DNA of 61,250 nucleotides from Hydnum rufescens UP504 (Eukaryota; Basidiomycota; Agaricomycetes; Cantharellales; Hydnaceae): the NCBI GenBank assembly GCA_014904985.1, contig MU129149.1:21741-82990 (forward strand), read 5' to 3'. The position numbers and the translations under genes are program-made. The notes under the pieces were generated by a model, which ran no database searches, was not told the origin of the DNA, and saw only the letters and a program-made list of their open reading frames with translations. Shown piece after piece: positions 11,251 to 23,062 of the stretch; the stretch's first letter is position 1, and every line of letters starts with the position of its first letter.

Positions 11251-11353
11251 TTGAGCTCAATTTGAGATCAATTTGAGATCAACTTTGGAACTTGTAGAAT
11301 TCTGCAATGCTTTACTGTAGTGCAGACGAGACATTTTAAAAAGAGAGATCCGC

Positions 11354-11457
11354 AAATGAAGACCGTGACCCCTCAAGGGAGCACCCAAATGTAACCGACC
11401 CACGACCCGGGCATATGGACCCCACCCGCGCGCGGTGTGGGGGTATATGCAGGTGCG
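11354..11457 (+). repeat. Isolated copy of the two-hairpin module exon
   Basis: AATGAAGACC, a word that opens several array exons at 1-4 kb, lies at 11355. A P1-like hairpin CCCACCCGCGCGCGGTGTGGG at about 11421-11441 is followed by GCAG|GTGCGT at 11452. The module family is therefore not confined to the array. Confidence 0.55.
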
Positions 11458-11514
11458 TTGGCCTGCATGAAATATGCCTCCCCGCTGTGTGCAACCCCAG
11501 GGGATAATATGATT

Positions 11515-11595
11515 AAGCGTAATATGTATATAATAATAGTAATAATAATTAAATAAAAAATAATAATAATAGAACAAACAAATAAATAAACAAGA
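11515..11595. repeat. TAATAA-rich microsatellite
   Basis: Low-complexity TAATAATAG/AATAAATAA sequence. It gives the tyrosine run in the overlapping minus-strand frame, so that part of the frame is not protein-coding. Confidence 0.8.
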
Positions 11596-11639
11596 AATTC
11601 TAGCACAGCCATGATGGCCGATAGAGCCAAAAAACTGAA

Positions 11640-11901
11640 ATGGAATGGCTTTATTTCGGCCGAAAGGTTTGGGGACCTCTAGGTACCAATTTTCTGCCCG
11701 AAAGGTGTACCATAAATTAGGTCCCCTATGTGACTGACCCAGCTGGAATCGGATAAATGTGCTTGCATTCTTGTGTTCATCATAGAGGCTTTCCATCACA
11801 GCAAGCTTCGATTCAAGGAGAAGGTCAAGACGTTTTCCCTTAAAATGCGACATCCTGCCTGTGGGCCCATGGCATTGCACATTGATTTGCACTCTGGCCA
11901 T
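11640..11901 (-). CDS. Possible first exon of an unknown gene
   Basis: From ATG 11901 on the minus strand the frame reads a plausible protein of about 85 residues, including MSHFKGKRLDLLLESK and SLYDEHKNASTFIRFQ. It then runs into the TAATAA microsatellite, where the frame is not credible. The FKGKR start resembles N-termini I associate with element-linked proteins of Agaricomycetes, but I cannot name a family. No matching acceptor exon was found downstream. It could equally be a decayed fragment. Confidence 0.3.
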
Positions 11902-11995
11902 TGTTCTGAGTCTGTTGATGTTTTAGTGTTCTGGTGTGGAATGTTTTGGAGCGAAAGTTTATCGATAATAAATCTCCCTGTATTAGGACCACCAG

Positions 11996-13276
11996 TTATG
12001 AAGAAGGTTAGGAGCTCCGATGACTGTCAAATCAAAATCGTTTCAGCCAGTGTGATGATAGGAGACTGTGTTTCTTTTATTCCTAAATGGGTTGGTGCTT
12101 CGATGGTTTATCACTCTGCAAGATATGTATTGTTTTATTGGCAGAATGGAAATGTGTTGGACCTAGCAATATCAATAATATTTAGATGCTTTAAAAGCTT
12201 GATTACTCTGTATGGAAAGCTTATAGAAGGCTTATAGTGGAGGATGCTATAGAAGGACTTATACGTCTGGGATGCTTCTGGAAAGCTATTATACGTAGTT
12301 CGTGTGCGTTTGTTCGGTTACGATACTTTGTGGTCCTTGTTTACGTCTCCTAGATCAAATGCGGATATCTGTGGTATAAGAATGGTCAGCGCTTGGCTTT
12401 AGTTTGGTTAGTATGCTTCATCTTCTTTCCTGACTCGTATTTCGTTATGCTACCTTTTCCTTGGATGTCCCAGCATACCTCTAACCTTAGGTTTTGCAAC
12501 TACTCCTTGCCTAGTAATTTCGCGTAGATGGGCTTCCAGTAGCTTGTCTCAACAACCTTAGGGAAGATGACTTAGCCCAGATGGCTTAGATAGACATTCT
12601 TTTGATATTAGCAGATGTAGACAGTAGTTGACAGTGGTTGATTTCCAGAGTGAGGAGATGGGTGGGAAGCAAGAAATTGCTAGCTTTATAATACTATCTG
12701 CTGTGGCTGTGCATGGACAAGAACAAAGAGTAATAAAGCTATGAGACATGAGTGATGTCATGGGGAGTCATAGTGGAGTAGAACAAAATATATAAAGAAA
12801 TGATGCATAATGCGTCATAGCTGAGTCATCTATAGATGTGATGTCATAGTGAAGCATAGTGATTCCATTCATAAAGAGAACAAAAGGATTCATAAAGGGA
12901 ATGATGTCACTAATTTGCGAGTTGTTGGAGTGGTTTGGAGCATGATGTCACTGATCTTGTGAGATGGTTTTGGGGCTCATGGGAAGCGAAAATAAAGGAC
13001 ATCTCCGGTTCTGGAGATTAATCTGAGCATAGTCAGTGGTTAAGTGTTATTGTTACTGGTTAATAAAAGGAAACAAGTGCATGTGTGGATTCGATGCAGA
13101 ACAGTAGTTTTGTATCCGTAATAAGCGTGCTTGGTATCATTCAATGCGGATTTTAACAGCTTTCTGGGCGCGGTGGTTCCGACAGATCCGGTGGAAACTG
13201 ACGGAGAAATCGTTTTTTACTGATGGGTGTTAATTCTGATAGTATATCGTTCTGTATGAGTTCAGTTTTAATCTGT
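11996..13276 (+). repeat. 1.3-kb repeat, CpG-retaining copy
   Basis: Collinear with 59219-60540 in the same orientation. It starts at GAAGAAGGTTAGGAGCTC and ends in the 160-bp satellite, whose monomer begins at 13132. The two copies share many blocks, such as GATGACTGTCAAATCAA, GGATATCTGTGG and TTGGATGTCC. This copy keeps its CpG dinucleotides where the other has TpG or CpA. No coding capacity is evident. It contains several TGAGTCAT words at 12720-12850. Confidence 0.8.
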
Positions 13277-13301
13277 NNNNNNNNNNNNNNNNNNNNNNNN
13301 N
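13277..13301. other. Assembly gap of 25 N
   Basis: Twenty-five undefined bases interrupt the satellite. The true length is unknown; a collapsed satellite array is a likely cause. Confidence 1.
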
Positions 13302-13337
13302 ATTATTGCATAAGCATTTACATGGTTAAAGGAAATA

Positions 13338-16300
13338 TTATTCTGAATCCAAATCTAGTTCTACAATTGCTTGGTCCACTGCGGCTATCAAACCAGCTTC
13401 CTCCAGCTCAAAGAACTCCCACCAGCTCACCACCCTCCGAGTCATCATCTGAACTTGCATCAAAATCATCAAGATTCCTTCTACTTTGAGAATTATGTCC
13501 GGGCATGGTGGGGTTGTAGTGGCAACTAAAGATTCTGTTTCCAATTGCACTCGGACATTAGACCGAACACCATAATGTTGATGTAGCGCCAAAGGCATTC
13601 GAACCGAGTCCCAACTTGGAGCCACCAGGAGCATGGGCACTTGGACTATGTCTTTTTCCAAGCTGTCATCCAGTCATACATTGGTGTGCCTGCAGAAGCC
13701 CAAAATATGAGACATCTTCATCCTTGGATCCCATGAAGAGGTCCATTGCAGCTGATACTCTTCATGGAACCACAGTCTGAAGGTTGCATGCTCACCCTTG
13801 CACCTCTCAAGCTCCTGCTGGCAGCTGCACCTCCTGTGAGATCAGGATACCTTCTTTGACTGAGGGATCTGCCAACCAAGGGGGCACAACTCCATCCGGG
13901 AAATCCGCAATATCGCCTCGAGAATCTTCCCATATATCTTGATCCACATCCAGCTTGTACAGGCCATCCATTGTGAGCATCGGCAGAATGTATGCATCTC
14001 TCCGAATACCTCCCCTTCCCCTAAGCGCAACCAGTTCCTTTAGCTTGCATTGTATTTCTTTACAGTAGCATCAATCCGCCGGATCGGTTTTTCACAGCTT
14101 TCTCGACATGGGCCTTTGTCTTCTGGTCCAAGATGCGACTCGAGTTGCATGGTCCAATGTGGCAAGCTCGAACTTCCTAGCCCTCAGCTTCTTCAGAAGT
14201 TGCTCACGAAGTGCACGGAGGTTCAGCTGAATATTGACCCATTTATCCTTCTTGAGCCTATTTAACTCAGATGCAGACGCACGGTCGGTTAGCCGCAGCT
14301 CATTGGTCTTCTTGTTGATCATGGTCTCCAATCGCCAGGATGGCCTCCTTCAGCAGCCTGACTTTTTCCTGCCACTCCGCCTGCACTTCATTGCTGCAGT
14401 CGTGTCATCTTGGACCAAATCATTCCCCTCAGCAATCAAATCCTTGAGATTCCCTCGCTGAGCCTCAAGGGTTGCCGTCAGAGATATGATCCGTTCCACA
14501 GCTCGGCACCTTTCGTCTGAGACTGGCGTGAAACAGGTTGGCTGTGATATTCTCGTTGGGCTTTGAACTGCTCATTAAGTAACTGGGAGAGTGGTCACCG
14601 AGCTTCATCTCTGCCTCTTCTAGGCGGTGCTGCAACCGATCAATTCGACCTTGGAGCCACTTTCCCATTCCCATGCGCTTCCCGTCATCAATGTGCTCCA
14701 CCTGGAGGTCAAGATGAAGAGACGCCGGGTGATAGCCTGTCACCCGCAACCCAGGGATAAGCCTGCGAAGCTCACTCCAAAACCGCTCACACCCTTCGCC
14801 ATCTGAGAGTCCCCAGAGCTCTGATTTGCGAGGATGATACCAGAGCTGGCATGCCATTGATGACCGTACGCATGGAAAATCGAAACCCCCCACTCCAAGA
14901 AAGGCAGCCATTCTGGCATGAATCTCCACTTTTTCAGAGTCTGGTCCATCTGACAGCCAATGTCATACAGGGCCCCAATTCTCCAGTGACTCGGTACGTG
15001 CTTCAGGACGGTCTCCAACAGTGCAAAGACATAGAACTGCTTCTCTCCTGCAGTCCACATGCTTGCAACAGCAAGTGGTATGTCATGACGGCACAGTAGA
15101 GCTATTACCCCAGTATCTTCAAAATACTGGGTTGACGCCTTGACGCGATCTTCATCTGCAGCAATAAATGACTGCCACATGCATCATAGGTCGAGTTCGG
15201 TGCATGGAGGCCTGGTTCCACTGTATCATCCTCCGGGTGACTCGTGTAATAATCAGTGCCCTCATTGGCTGTGCGTTTTGGTCCCATGCGTGCTGGCCTT
15301 GCAGGACAAGTCTCCAGGATTTTCCTTTCCCAGGACTCCAAATAGTCCCTCAACAACACGATTGTCTTGGGTGAAGTGACTGGGGGATTGCATGCCCCTG
15401 TCTCTCCCTCATGACCATGTCGTCGGTCTTCGTTGCGGATCCGCTTAAGTTGGAAATTTGCATCAATGCAAACTATGAGCTGGACTCTACAAGTTTCATT
15501 GCAGTCAGAATGACTATTATCCCAGCTTGTCACAGATAATAGCCTACTCACGGCATATTATGTGTGTCTGTATGATTTCCTCCAAACAAAGTGGGCATCG
15601 CGACCTCAAGTATTCACTGGGGCAGGTATGGTCGGCAGGAATGAAATTCGAGCAGACGTCAGGAGGCAGATCGGCAGACACATGAGTGAGAACGGTGGCA
15701 GGAGCATTAACTGAAGCATTTGCAGGAGTTGAGTTTGCAAACAGCTTCGGATCGCTCTGAACATTGACATATCCCTGCTCATGTACCGGTGTTCTCTCGT
15801 CCAACTCTGAGATCAACCCTCTCTTATCATCCTGCACAATTCGAGTAATCTCTGCCCTGACCAACCAAACAAGCACCTGATAGTGCGCAAGTGCATTCAC
15901 AAAGCGTCGCCGAAATGAATCTCCTGTTGCAAACTCATAGCCACGAGCTTTGAGGTACTCGACCAGAGTCGTGGCCAATGCTCTTTCATTGGGTGCCGTA
16001 TGAAGAAATAGGGAGGCCACAAATTCGAGCATGTTGAGACTGACTGCCAATGTGGGGAAAAGAGGTGCACATGGGAAGAAACCGCGCTCGACAAGCTGGA
16101 TGGCAGCCAGATGGCATGGACAGACCGTCAGCACAACCTCTTCCAGTCGCTCCATGGAAACGCAGAGAACCCGAAGGGTCGAGGTGCCCACATCTACATA
16201 CTGCAGGACTATGGGGCTCTTCTGCCAAGAGGTCTGAGAAGCACCCCCAAGCGACTTCATGTAGGGACGGATAAGGCTGGGTAACACCTCTCTGTTCCAT

Positions 16301-16639
16301 CTATCTGCTTGAGCAAGTTTACAAGTGCATGCTGAGATCGTTTGTCCTTCATTACTTGTATTTTACTCTGGCTCATTTCAGCTGCATATTGCACATCCAC
16401 ATGGTCCCAGCTGAAGTACTCGGAACGTGTAAGGGGAGGATCAGGAGGGAATCGAGGCAAGACCGATGTTTCGAGGGAGGGCAAAGGCGAATCGGCAATG
16501 TCTCGGGCAGATGCAGGTATAGAAGGGGCCATCATGCCCCTAGGCCTTTTGGATGGAGGGGGCTCATGCTACTACCTCGTTTGGAGGTAGTTTTTGTTTT
16601 TGGTGCGTTCGTTTCTCCCTCCTCTTCTTGGCAGGCCAT
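13338..16639 (-). pseudogene. KDZ-family DNA transposase, decayed
   Basis: The minus strand encodes a recognisable KDZ transposase in several shifted frames. In order these are an N-terminal part from ATG 16639 (MACQEEEGE), a cysteine-rich section (VCPCHLAAIQLV, GFFPCAPLFPTLAV), RSRCPLCLEE near 15590, IVCIDANFQLKRIRNEDRR near 15440, NSTYDACG, CRHDIPLAVASMW, YDIGC, FHAYGHQW, and after a frameshift near 14840 the hallmark GLSDGEGCERFWS near 14790. C-terminal helices (KKDKWVNIQLNLRALR) continue to about 13340. The D of DANFQ, the D of CRHD and the E of DGEG are the candidate DDE residues. Frameshifts near 16530, 15170 and 14840 and several stops beyond 14000 make it non-functional. No terminal inverted repeats were identified. 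Confidence 0.92.
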
Positions 16640-16729
16640 GACTGCAGCCAACATTAGTGACAGAGCACAGAAACTTGGAAATGGTAATTGATGAGCCGTA
16701 AACAAATAGGAACGAATGATAGGCGAGGT

Positions 16730-17445
16730 GGGCGTGTGGGTGAGAAAAAACTTGACAATGGATGGATGGCCGATTCACGCAAGAGACTGCACTGCATGAC
16801 TGGCAAGAATAATGGCGACTGCAGGTGAAACTGCGGTGGTGACACTACCCGATGCTTTGAGATGGTGACAGGGTAGCGAGAAAAAACTTGAAAAAAGAGC
16901 TGGTTCACACAAGAGATGGCACGGATAATGGCGACTGCAGATGAAACTGCGGTGTGACACTACCCGATGCTTTGAGGGAGGGTGACAGGATGATGTACAG
17001 GTGAGGTAACACTTGAAAAAGAGCTAGTTCGCGCAAGAGATGGCACGGATAGTGGCGACTGCAGACAGAACTGCGGTGTGACACTACCCGATGCTTTGAG
17101 AGAGGTGACGAGAGGATGTTATGGGTGAGAAAAAAGAGCTGGTTTCGGCGCAAGAGTGGGCACGGATAGTGGCAAACTGCAGTGAACTGCGGTGTGACAT
17201 ACCCGATGCTTTGAGAGAGGGTGACGAGATGGTGTATGAAAGATAAATCGAAAAAGAATGAGGGTTGCAACAGTGGACGATGGGCCGATGAAACACGCGG
17301 GTGACACTACCCAGTGAAAGGTGACAGATATGTATGGGTGAGTAATAAAGAGCCGGTTCGCGCCAAGGAGGTGGCACGAAGTGCCGACGATAACCGCGGT
17401 ACGTAGAGCTTTGAGGAAGGGTGATGAGATGATGTATGGGCGAGT
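16730..17445. repeat. Minisatellite of about 115-124 bp, five to six copies
   Basis: The word TACCCGATGCTTTGAG (GATGC part) recurs at 16851, 16966, 17090 and 17205, with decayed copies near 17308 and 17410. Each unit also has GAGCTGGTTC.CGCAAGAGATGGCACGGATA and GCGACTGCAG. It lies just upstream of the KDZ transposase start and could be its subterminal region. The long minus-strand open frames here are repeat artefacts. Confidence 0.85.
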
Positions 17446-17466
17446 AAGTGTGGTCTTAGACAGCCC

Positions 17467-19060
17467 TGCAGACTAAGGAGCCATATTGCTTTTCATCTTT
17501 TTTTCTCTTTTCAATCTTATTCAACCCAGTGGAAAGCTTCTCCACTGGAGGGCTGCACCTGGCTTATAGCTAGATTCGTCCTTTATTAACATCAAAACAA
17601 TCAGGCTGGTATAGCCAGCACAGGCAAACCAAATCTTATCTTATCTTACAACAACAACCATCTATAGAGCGGAGACCAGATTGATTACGCACGTACACCA
17701 CTGTGCGCACTCCAGCTTTATGACTAAACCTTCTTAGCTTTGCCCTAAGATGGGCATAGAACCCTACTAGACATAACACAAGCTACTGCCTAAGATGGAT
17801 CTCAGTCCCACAGAACGGGCTAATCATGGACGGAGACCTCTCCATCCCTGGTCCTCACCACCTCCATTAATTTGGTACTACGCCGAATAACATATGGTGG
17901 AGTGTGTAAGAACTTCATTGGCGGTCCCTACAGGACTGCACATGTTCAACTCCGCACCCTCATCCCTCCTTCTGTGCACGCTCCGGATGCAATATTCGTG
18001 ATTCGAACTTCACCGAAAACGTCTTTAGCCTCTGCAGCTCGAGCTCAAACACTCAAGCATTCTCCACAGATACAAATTCCTGTCAGGCCATCTGTTTTTG
18101 AACGAGCCACAAGCCGTTCACAGACGGAACTCCTTAGCCCCCTTCTCATGTTGGGTGGATACCATCAAGAAGGGTGGGTACTCGCCTAAAAAATTATGCC
18201 GAGCCTGCAAGGACTAAACATGCTTGTCTCTCATCTCAAATTATGGCGAGACTATCCGCACTTCACTTTGAACTGAAGGCAACAAGTACAGGCCATCCCG
18301 GGCATTAAAGATCATCTCCCCTGGCTCAATTGGTTACTCTATGGCTTAAATGTGGACTCGACGACCTCCCTCAAAATTGGTTGTACATGACTCGTTAGGG
18401 GGTCTGTTCACGTACAAGCTAACCGGTGCTGGCACACCCTATATGGCAGTGCAAGTCCTTCTGGGGAGGTTTACAGGAATCTCCTCATCCCATGAAACTA
18501 CTACTGTGAATGACTAGCAGGCCCAGACCGATGCGATCCGAGAAGTCCAACGCTCACACCGGATTTCACCTGAACCAGCTCCAAACTTACGGTCTCCAAG
18601 GGCGAGACATCCACCTATGGGATGCTCCAAACATATGGCTTCCTATCCAAAGGGACCAACCTTAAGCTCAAAGAACCATGCTGCCATCGAGAGGAATCTA
18701 CAGTCCTCCTAGGTATATCTCAGGACATAGACTTGGATTAAGCATCGACTGGTAAGCAAAAGGAAGTCCAAGTGGTAAGACTGTCGGAAAAGGGGGATCC
18801 TGTTGCGCCACTATGCTAGGGTTCCAGTCCTCATCAACCACGGAATTGTCACCCTCCGATGTTAAAGGACGAAACTACTAACTTCATATCTGACCTCACA
18901 AACGATTGGAACGGAACTGTTAGTTTGGAAGTATCACCGACAGTGGCATTAAAGACGTCTGCGCAAGGATCCTCGCCCAATCATAAAAATAAACGTCCGC
19001 AGGACTGCCTCGCCCGATTTTGGGGCAACATCGGGTTCCGGACGTCCCATAAGGAATGTT
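17467..19060 (+). mobile_element. Relic of the HECT-carrying LTR family (5' LTR plus 1.1 kb internal)
   Basis: Positions 17467-17891 align with the LTR at 24578-25070 (shared CCCAGTGGAAAGCTTCTCC, GGCTTATAGCTAGATTCGTCC, GACTAAACCTTCTTA). Positions 17892-19060 align with internal sequence 25071-26230 (TCTGTTTTTGAACGAGCC, CTCCTCATCCCATGAAACTA, GGATCCTCGCCCAATCATAAAA). It differs by many substitutions and one-base indels, so no long frame survives. Homology stops at CATAAGGAATGTTCTTCG, directly before a satellite. The start of the LTR is not preserved. Confidence 0.88.
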
Positions 19061-19073
19061 CTTCGCGTGCTCA

Positions 19074-19320
19074 GTACCGTTGGATGCGGATTTTTTATAT
19101 CTTCTAGGCGCGGTTGTTCCGAGAGTATTGAATGCGAACTGACGGAGGTATTCGTTTTTTACTGGAAATCCTGGATTTTAATAATAAAATTGGCCTGGAG
19201 AGTGCAGTTTTGGTCCGTTCAACTTGTGTTTGGTACCGTTCGAAAGGTGTGAATCGTAGCTTTCTAAGCGTTATATGGGCGTACCTCTCCGATCAAAACT
19301 GACGGAGTTATAAAATGAAT
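19074..19320 (+). repeat. 160-bp satellite, 1.6 monomers
   Basis: Monomers start at 19074 (GTACCGTTGGATGCGGATTT) and 19233 (GTACCGTTCGAAAGG), 159 bases apart. The second monomer resembles the second monomer at 8049 (GATCGTAGCTTTCT..CCGATCAAAA) more than the first, so dimers were probably spread as units. It separates the LTR relic from the chromovirus. Confidence 0.85.
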
Positions 19321-19424
19321 TTCGTTTCTGTGTGTAGCCGTAATTAATCTCATAATCGGTCATGTGATCGTCCAATGGCTGGAAGTTGTGTAATTTCGCT
19401 TTTTCTGATACTGGATGTTTTTAT

Positions 19425-21331
19425 CTTCCACAACGACATCCACAACAAGGAACTCCTCACGATCTTCGACACCTTTGGCGCCTGGCAAGCATATCTCGAA
19501 GGAGCCGCGCACACAGTTTCCGTCATCATGGATCACAAAAACTTGGAGTACTTCACCTCCATGAAACTCCTCACTCGTTGACAGGCGCGATGGTCAGAAT
19601 ACCTCCTCCTTCGACTACATCATCATCTATCGACCAGGACGACTGGGAGGAAAACCAGACGCCCTCACAAGATGCCCTGACGTTTATCCACCCGAACGAA
19701 ATGAGGTATATGCAACTGCGAACCCGCAAAACCTTCAAACGATCATTCGTGACGCCAAACCTCTCGACTTGGACACAGCTCTTAGCGCATACTTAAGAGC
19801 AACCCTCAATGACCACCCTCTCGACTCCGAGACGACTCTCGCACTGATTCGCGAAGGCACTCACGACAACACCATTGCAACACAAGTGTGTGAACGCATC
19901 GAGACCACCAAAGGCGACTCAACAGCCGCCCCCACCTTCTTCTCGCTCTCAGAGGACACAACATTGCTACTACACAAAGGATGCGTCTACGTCCCCGACT
20001 ATCACAACCTCCGCCTCAACATCCTTCACGCTTCGCATGACCACCTCCTTGTGGGCCACCCAGGCATTCGCAAAACCATCCACCTTATTATGCAAAAATA
20101 CTACTGGCCAGGACTAACGAAAACGGTCAAGGCATATGTACGATCTTGCGTCGTATGCGCTCGCGCAAAATCCTCGCACCACGCTGCATACGGCCCCCTC
20201 AAATTCCTCTCCATTGCTGATCGACCCTGGAACTCAATCGCAATGGACTTCATCACCGGACTCCCACCCTCCTCCTCATTCGACTCCATCCTCATTATCG
20301 TCGACCAATTCACAAAGATGGGTCTCTTCATCCCCACAGTCGCGACACTTCCCGCAGAAGGACTCGCTGACCTAGTCATCAATTGGGTCATATCCAAACA
20401 TGGTACACCTGCCAACATCGTCTCAGATTGAGGCTCACTTTTCATTTCCAACTTCTGGAAATCACTCGCGAAGAGACTCGGCATCAAACTCAACCTCTCG
20501 ACCGCATATCACCCCGAGACCAATGGCCAAACCGAGCGCCTGAACCAAATCCTCGAGCAGTACTTACGAATTTACGTCGACTACCTGCAAGACGACTGGG
20601 CACTGCTTCTCCCCCTCGCAGAGTTCGCATACAACAACGCAGAGCACTCTGCAATGAACGTAACACCCTTCTTCGCGAACAAAGGCTTTCACCCCAACCT
20701 CGAGATCAATATCGAAGCAGTGCCTTCGACCGAGGCCAACCAAGCCGCGCTCAACCTTCACGACGTACACAAGTACATTCGCGACCAACTCACGATCACA
20801 CGACAACAAAACGAACAGCAAGTAGCTGGATCGCGACCTCCTTTCCCCACCCTCAACATCGGCGATCAAGTATGGCTTGACACACGCAACATTAAAACAA
20901 AGCGACCATCGAAGAAACTGGACCACAAGAAACTCGGTCCCTTCCCAGTCACCAAGAAAGTTTCAACACATGCATATCGCCTTGGCCTCCCTCGCACCAT
21001 GAATCAAATCCACAACGTCTTCCATGTGCGACTACTTGAGCCCGCTCACCCTGATCCCTTCCCCAATCACACCCAACCATCTCCCCCACCTGTCGAAATT
21101 GACAGCGAACTTGAATACGAAATCGCAGAAATCGTCAACAGCAAGACCGATTGCCGCCATCGCGGTAACAGCTTAATCTATCGCATACAATGGTCCGGCT
21201 ACGAGCACACCAACGACGAGTTCAGCTGGCTCCCAGCAGCAGAACTCGCCAATGCTCACGAAGCAGTAATGGACTTCCATCGCACACACCCTGAAAAACC
21301 AGGACAAGAAGTACTCAACCTGGCAGTATAA
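19425..21331 (+). pseudogene. Chromovirus (Ty3/gypsy) pol 3' half: RNase H, integrase, chromodomain
   Basis: The frame enters in RNase H (NDIHNKELL, DHKNLEYFTS), meets TGA at 19579-19581 in an otherwise conserved LLTR*QARWSE context, and shifts frame. From 19769 the integrase continues with an HHCC zinc finger (H-x3-H..C-x2-C, ending RSCVVCARAK), the catalytic D in IAMDFITGLP, and the second D in NIVSD. A TGA at 20429-20431 replaces the arginine usual after that D. The third residue is the E in NGQTERLNQ near 20535. A C-terminal chromodomain (EYEIAEIVNSK, YRIQWSGYEHTNDEFSWLP) ends with the stop at 21331. The reverse transcriptase, protease and gag are missing on the 5' side, where satellite begins. 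The element is inactive as it stands. Confidence 0.93.
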
Positions 21332-21407
21332 ATCACGATAAATCGCAACACCGCGCTTTCACGCCCATACCTCTCTTCCTCTCTCCACATCCCTCTATCT
21401 CTCTTCC

Positions 21408-21761
21408 GCTCTCCACATCTCTCTATCTCTCTTCCTCTCCCCACATCTCTCTATCTCTCTTCCTCTCACCATATCTCTCCCACACATCTCGATCGCCCTG
21501 ACGTTTCTTGACTTCCTCCTCTTATTTCTTACTCTCGTCCTTTCTGTGCCCTTTTCCTTTTCCTTTTCCTTTTCCTTTTCTTCGCTCTCCACATCTCTCT
21601 ATCTCTCTTCCTCTCCCCACATCTCTCTATCTCTCTTCCTCTCACCATATCTCTCCCACACATCTCGATCGCCCTGACGTTTCTTGACTTCCTCCTCTTA
21701 TTTCTTACTCTCGTCCTTTCTGTGCCCTTTTCCTTTTCCTTTTCCTTTTCCTTTTCTTCTT
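21408..21761 (+). repeat. 177-bp direct duplication with TTTTCC tracts
   Basis: Sequence from GCTCTCCACATCTCTC at 21408 is repeated almost exactly from 21584. Each copy ends in (TTTTCC)4. It lies between the chromovirus stop and the antisense gene and is pyrimidine-rich. The minus-strand open frames here are repeat artefacts. Confidence 0.9.
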
Positions 21762-22226
21762 ACCCGTTAAAACTCCAGTTTACTCCCCTCAGACAGTCAG
21801 AAAACAAATGAAAATTTTAATTTTTTACTCGTCGTTCCCCAACTCACGCTGCTCCCTTGCGATCTCCCGCCCTGCCTCAGCATAAGCCGCGACATTCCCC
21901 CATCGCTGTCACACACCGCACGCGACACTCACCCACGACTTCGCGACAGCCAACCCCCACTCCAACTCCCGCACCCTCACCTCCTCCAGCTCCACGGCTG
22001 CGGACGCCTCCACAGCAGCCCATCGCGCAAGCACCGCGCATTGCGCCAACTCAGGCGTTGGGTCATCGGCCCACGTCTCCTCAGTGCACTTCAAGAGACT
22101 CTTGACCCGCAGAAGCAAGTCGCCTGCGGAGAGCTCAGGCGCAGCCCCAGGCACCCCCCCAGGCACTTCCTCCTCAACCCCCTCCGCAGGAGAAGGCGAA
22201 CCCTTTGACTCAGGCGATGCAACACA

Positions 22227-22911
22227 TCATCGCCTGGAAGCCCGCGAAGGCTCCTCACCGCCCTCAGCAACCCGCTTCAGGTGCCGATGACCCACCGGCA
22301 CCAGGGAACACTTCTTGTTCCGCTTCGCACACGCCTGGCAATGAAAACGAGGACCGGACACGCACAAAGGTTCCTCCCCCTTCTTACCACCGGCCACCCA
22401 TCGAGCGTGCACAGAGGAGCACCAATCGCACTAAAAAACACCAAGTCAGTGACATCGTGACTTCAAAAATCACACTCACCATCAATGATCCCTCATCCTT
22501 GCCCAACATGATAGGCACATCTTTTGATGCACCCCTCGGCACCTCCGCCATGGCTGCACGCCGAGCAGCATCCTCGGCCTCGCGCTGCGCCTCCTCTAAA
22601 GCGCGCACTGCCGCCTCTTCCTGGGCACGATGAACACCCACTTCGTTCTCAATCCGCTCGACACGCAGACGCCAAGCCGCAAGGGCCAAACCCATCTCCG
22701 GCATGAGAAGCGACACCTCGGGCATCTGACCTTGCAGATGCACCTGCCACTTTACAAAAAATCAACGCAACTCACAGAAAACAGAAAAAGTTTCATCACT
22801 TACCTCCCACTTCACCAACTCGACCTTCGCGGCCGCAACCGCCTCCTTGGTCTGGAGGATTTCCATCGCCACCTTCGTCTTAATCAAAGAGAGAATAGCT
22901 TCGTTGGCCAT
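22227..22911 (-). CDS. Antisense three-exon gene inside the chromovirus; coiled coil plus CxxC zinc motif
   Basis: Exon 1 is 22911-22804 (36 codons, MANEAILSLIKTKVAMEI..), exon 2 is 22743-22480 (88 codons, starting VHLQGQMPEVSLLMPEM) and exon 3 is 22430-22227. Donors are GAG|GTAAGT and ATG|GTGAGT, acceptors TGGCAG and TTTTTTAG, and a CTGAC branch site lies in intron 2. Both introns are phase 0, so the frame is kept exactly. Exon 2 is strongly helical with E/A/R heptads. Exon 3 carries CDWC, then CQACAKRNKKC, a likely zinc-binding pair. The frame ends at TGA 22229-22227 directly after RR and then stays open to 21909, so the TGA may be a CGA mutation and the original protein may have been about 100 residues longer. 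It lies between the pol stop and the 3' LTR on the opposite strand, so it travels with the element. Its function is unknown; DNA or RNA binding is only suggested by the cysteines. Confidence 0.65.
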
Positions 22912-23049
22912 ATCGATGATGATGGTACAGAATCAGAAACGAACATGACAAACCTGCCCTTTATAGTAACCACCATGGCAACCACCAAAACCACCAAAAA
23001 ACACCCACCTCATAAAACTCGAGTTACGCGCTTCGAGGGCTTCGCGCTC

Positions 23050-23059
23050 AAAGGGGGGG
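23050..23059 (+). other. Polypurine tract of the chromovirus
   Basis: AAAGGGGGGG lies three bases before the TGTTATG start of the 3' LTR, as expected for the plus-strand primer of a Ty3/gypsy element. Confidence 0.8.
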
Positions 23060-23062
23060 TAC

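Noticed and set aside
11257..11640. C-terminal half of the 214-residue minus frame
   Set aside because: It translates the TAATAA microsatellite and the isolated hairpin module.
16654..17377. Minus-strand proteins of 84-121 residues
   Set aside because: They are periodic translations of the 120-base minisatellite.
21256..21592. Minus-strand arginine/glutamate-rich proteins
   Set aside because: They are translations of the CTCTC/TTTTCC-rich 177-bp duplication.
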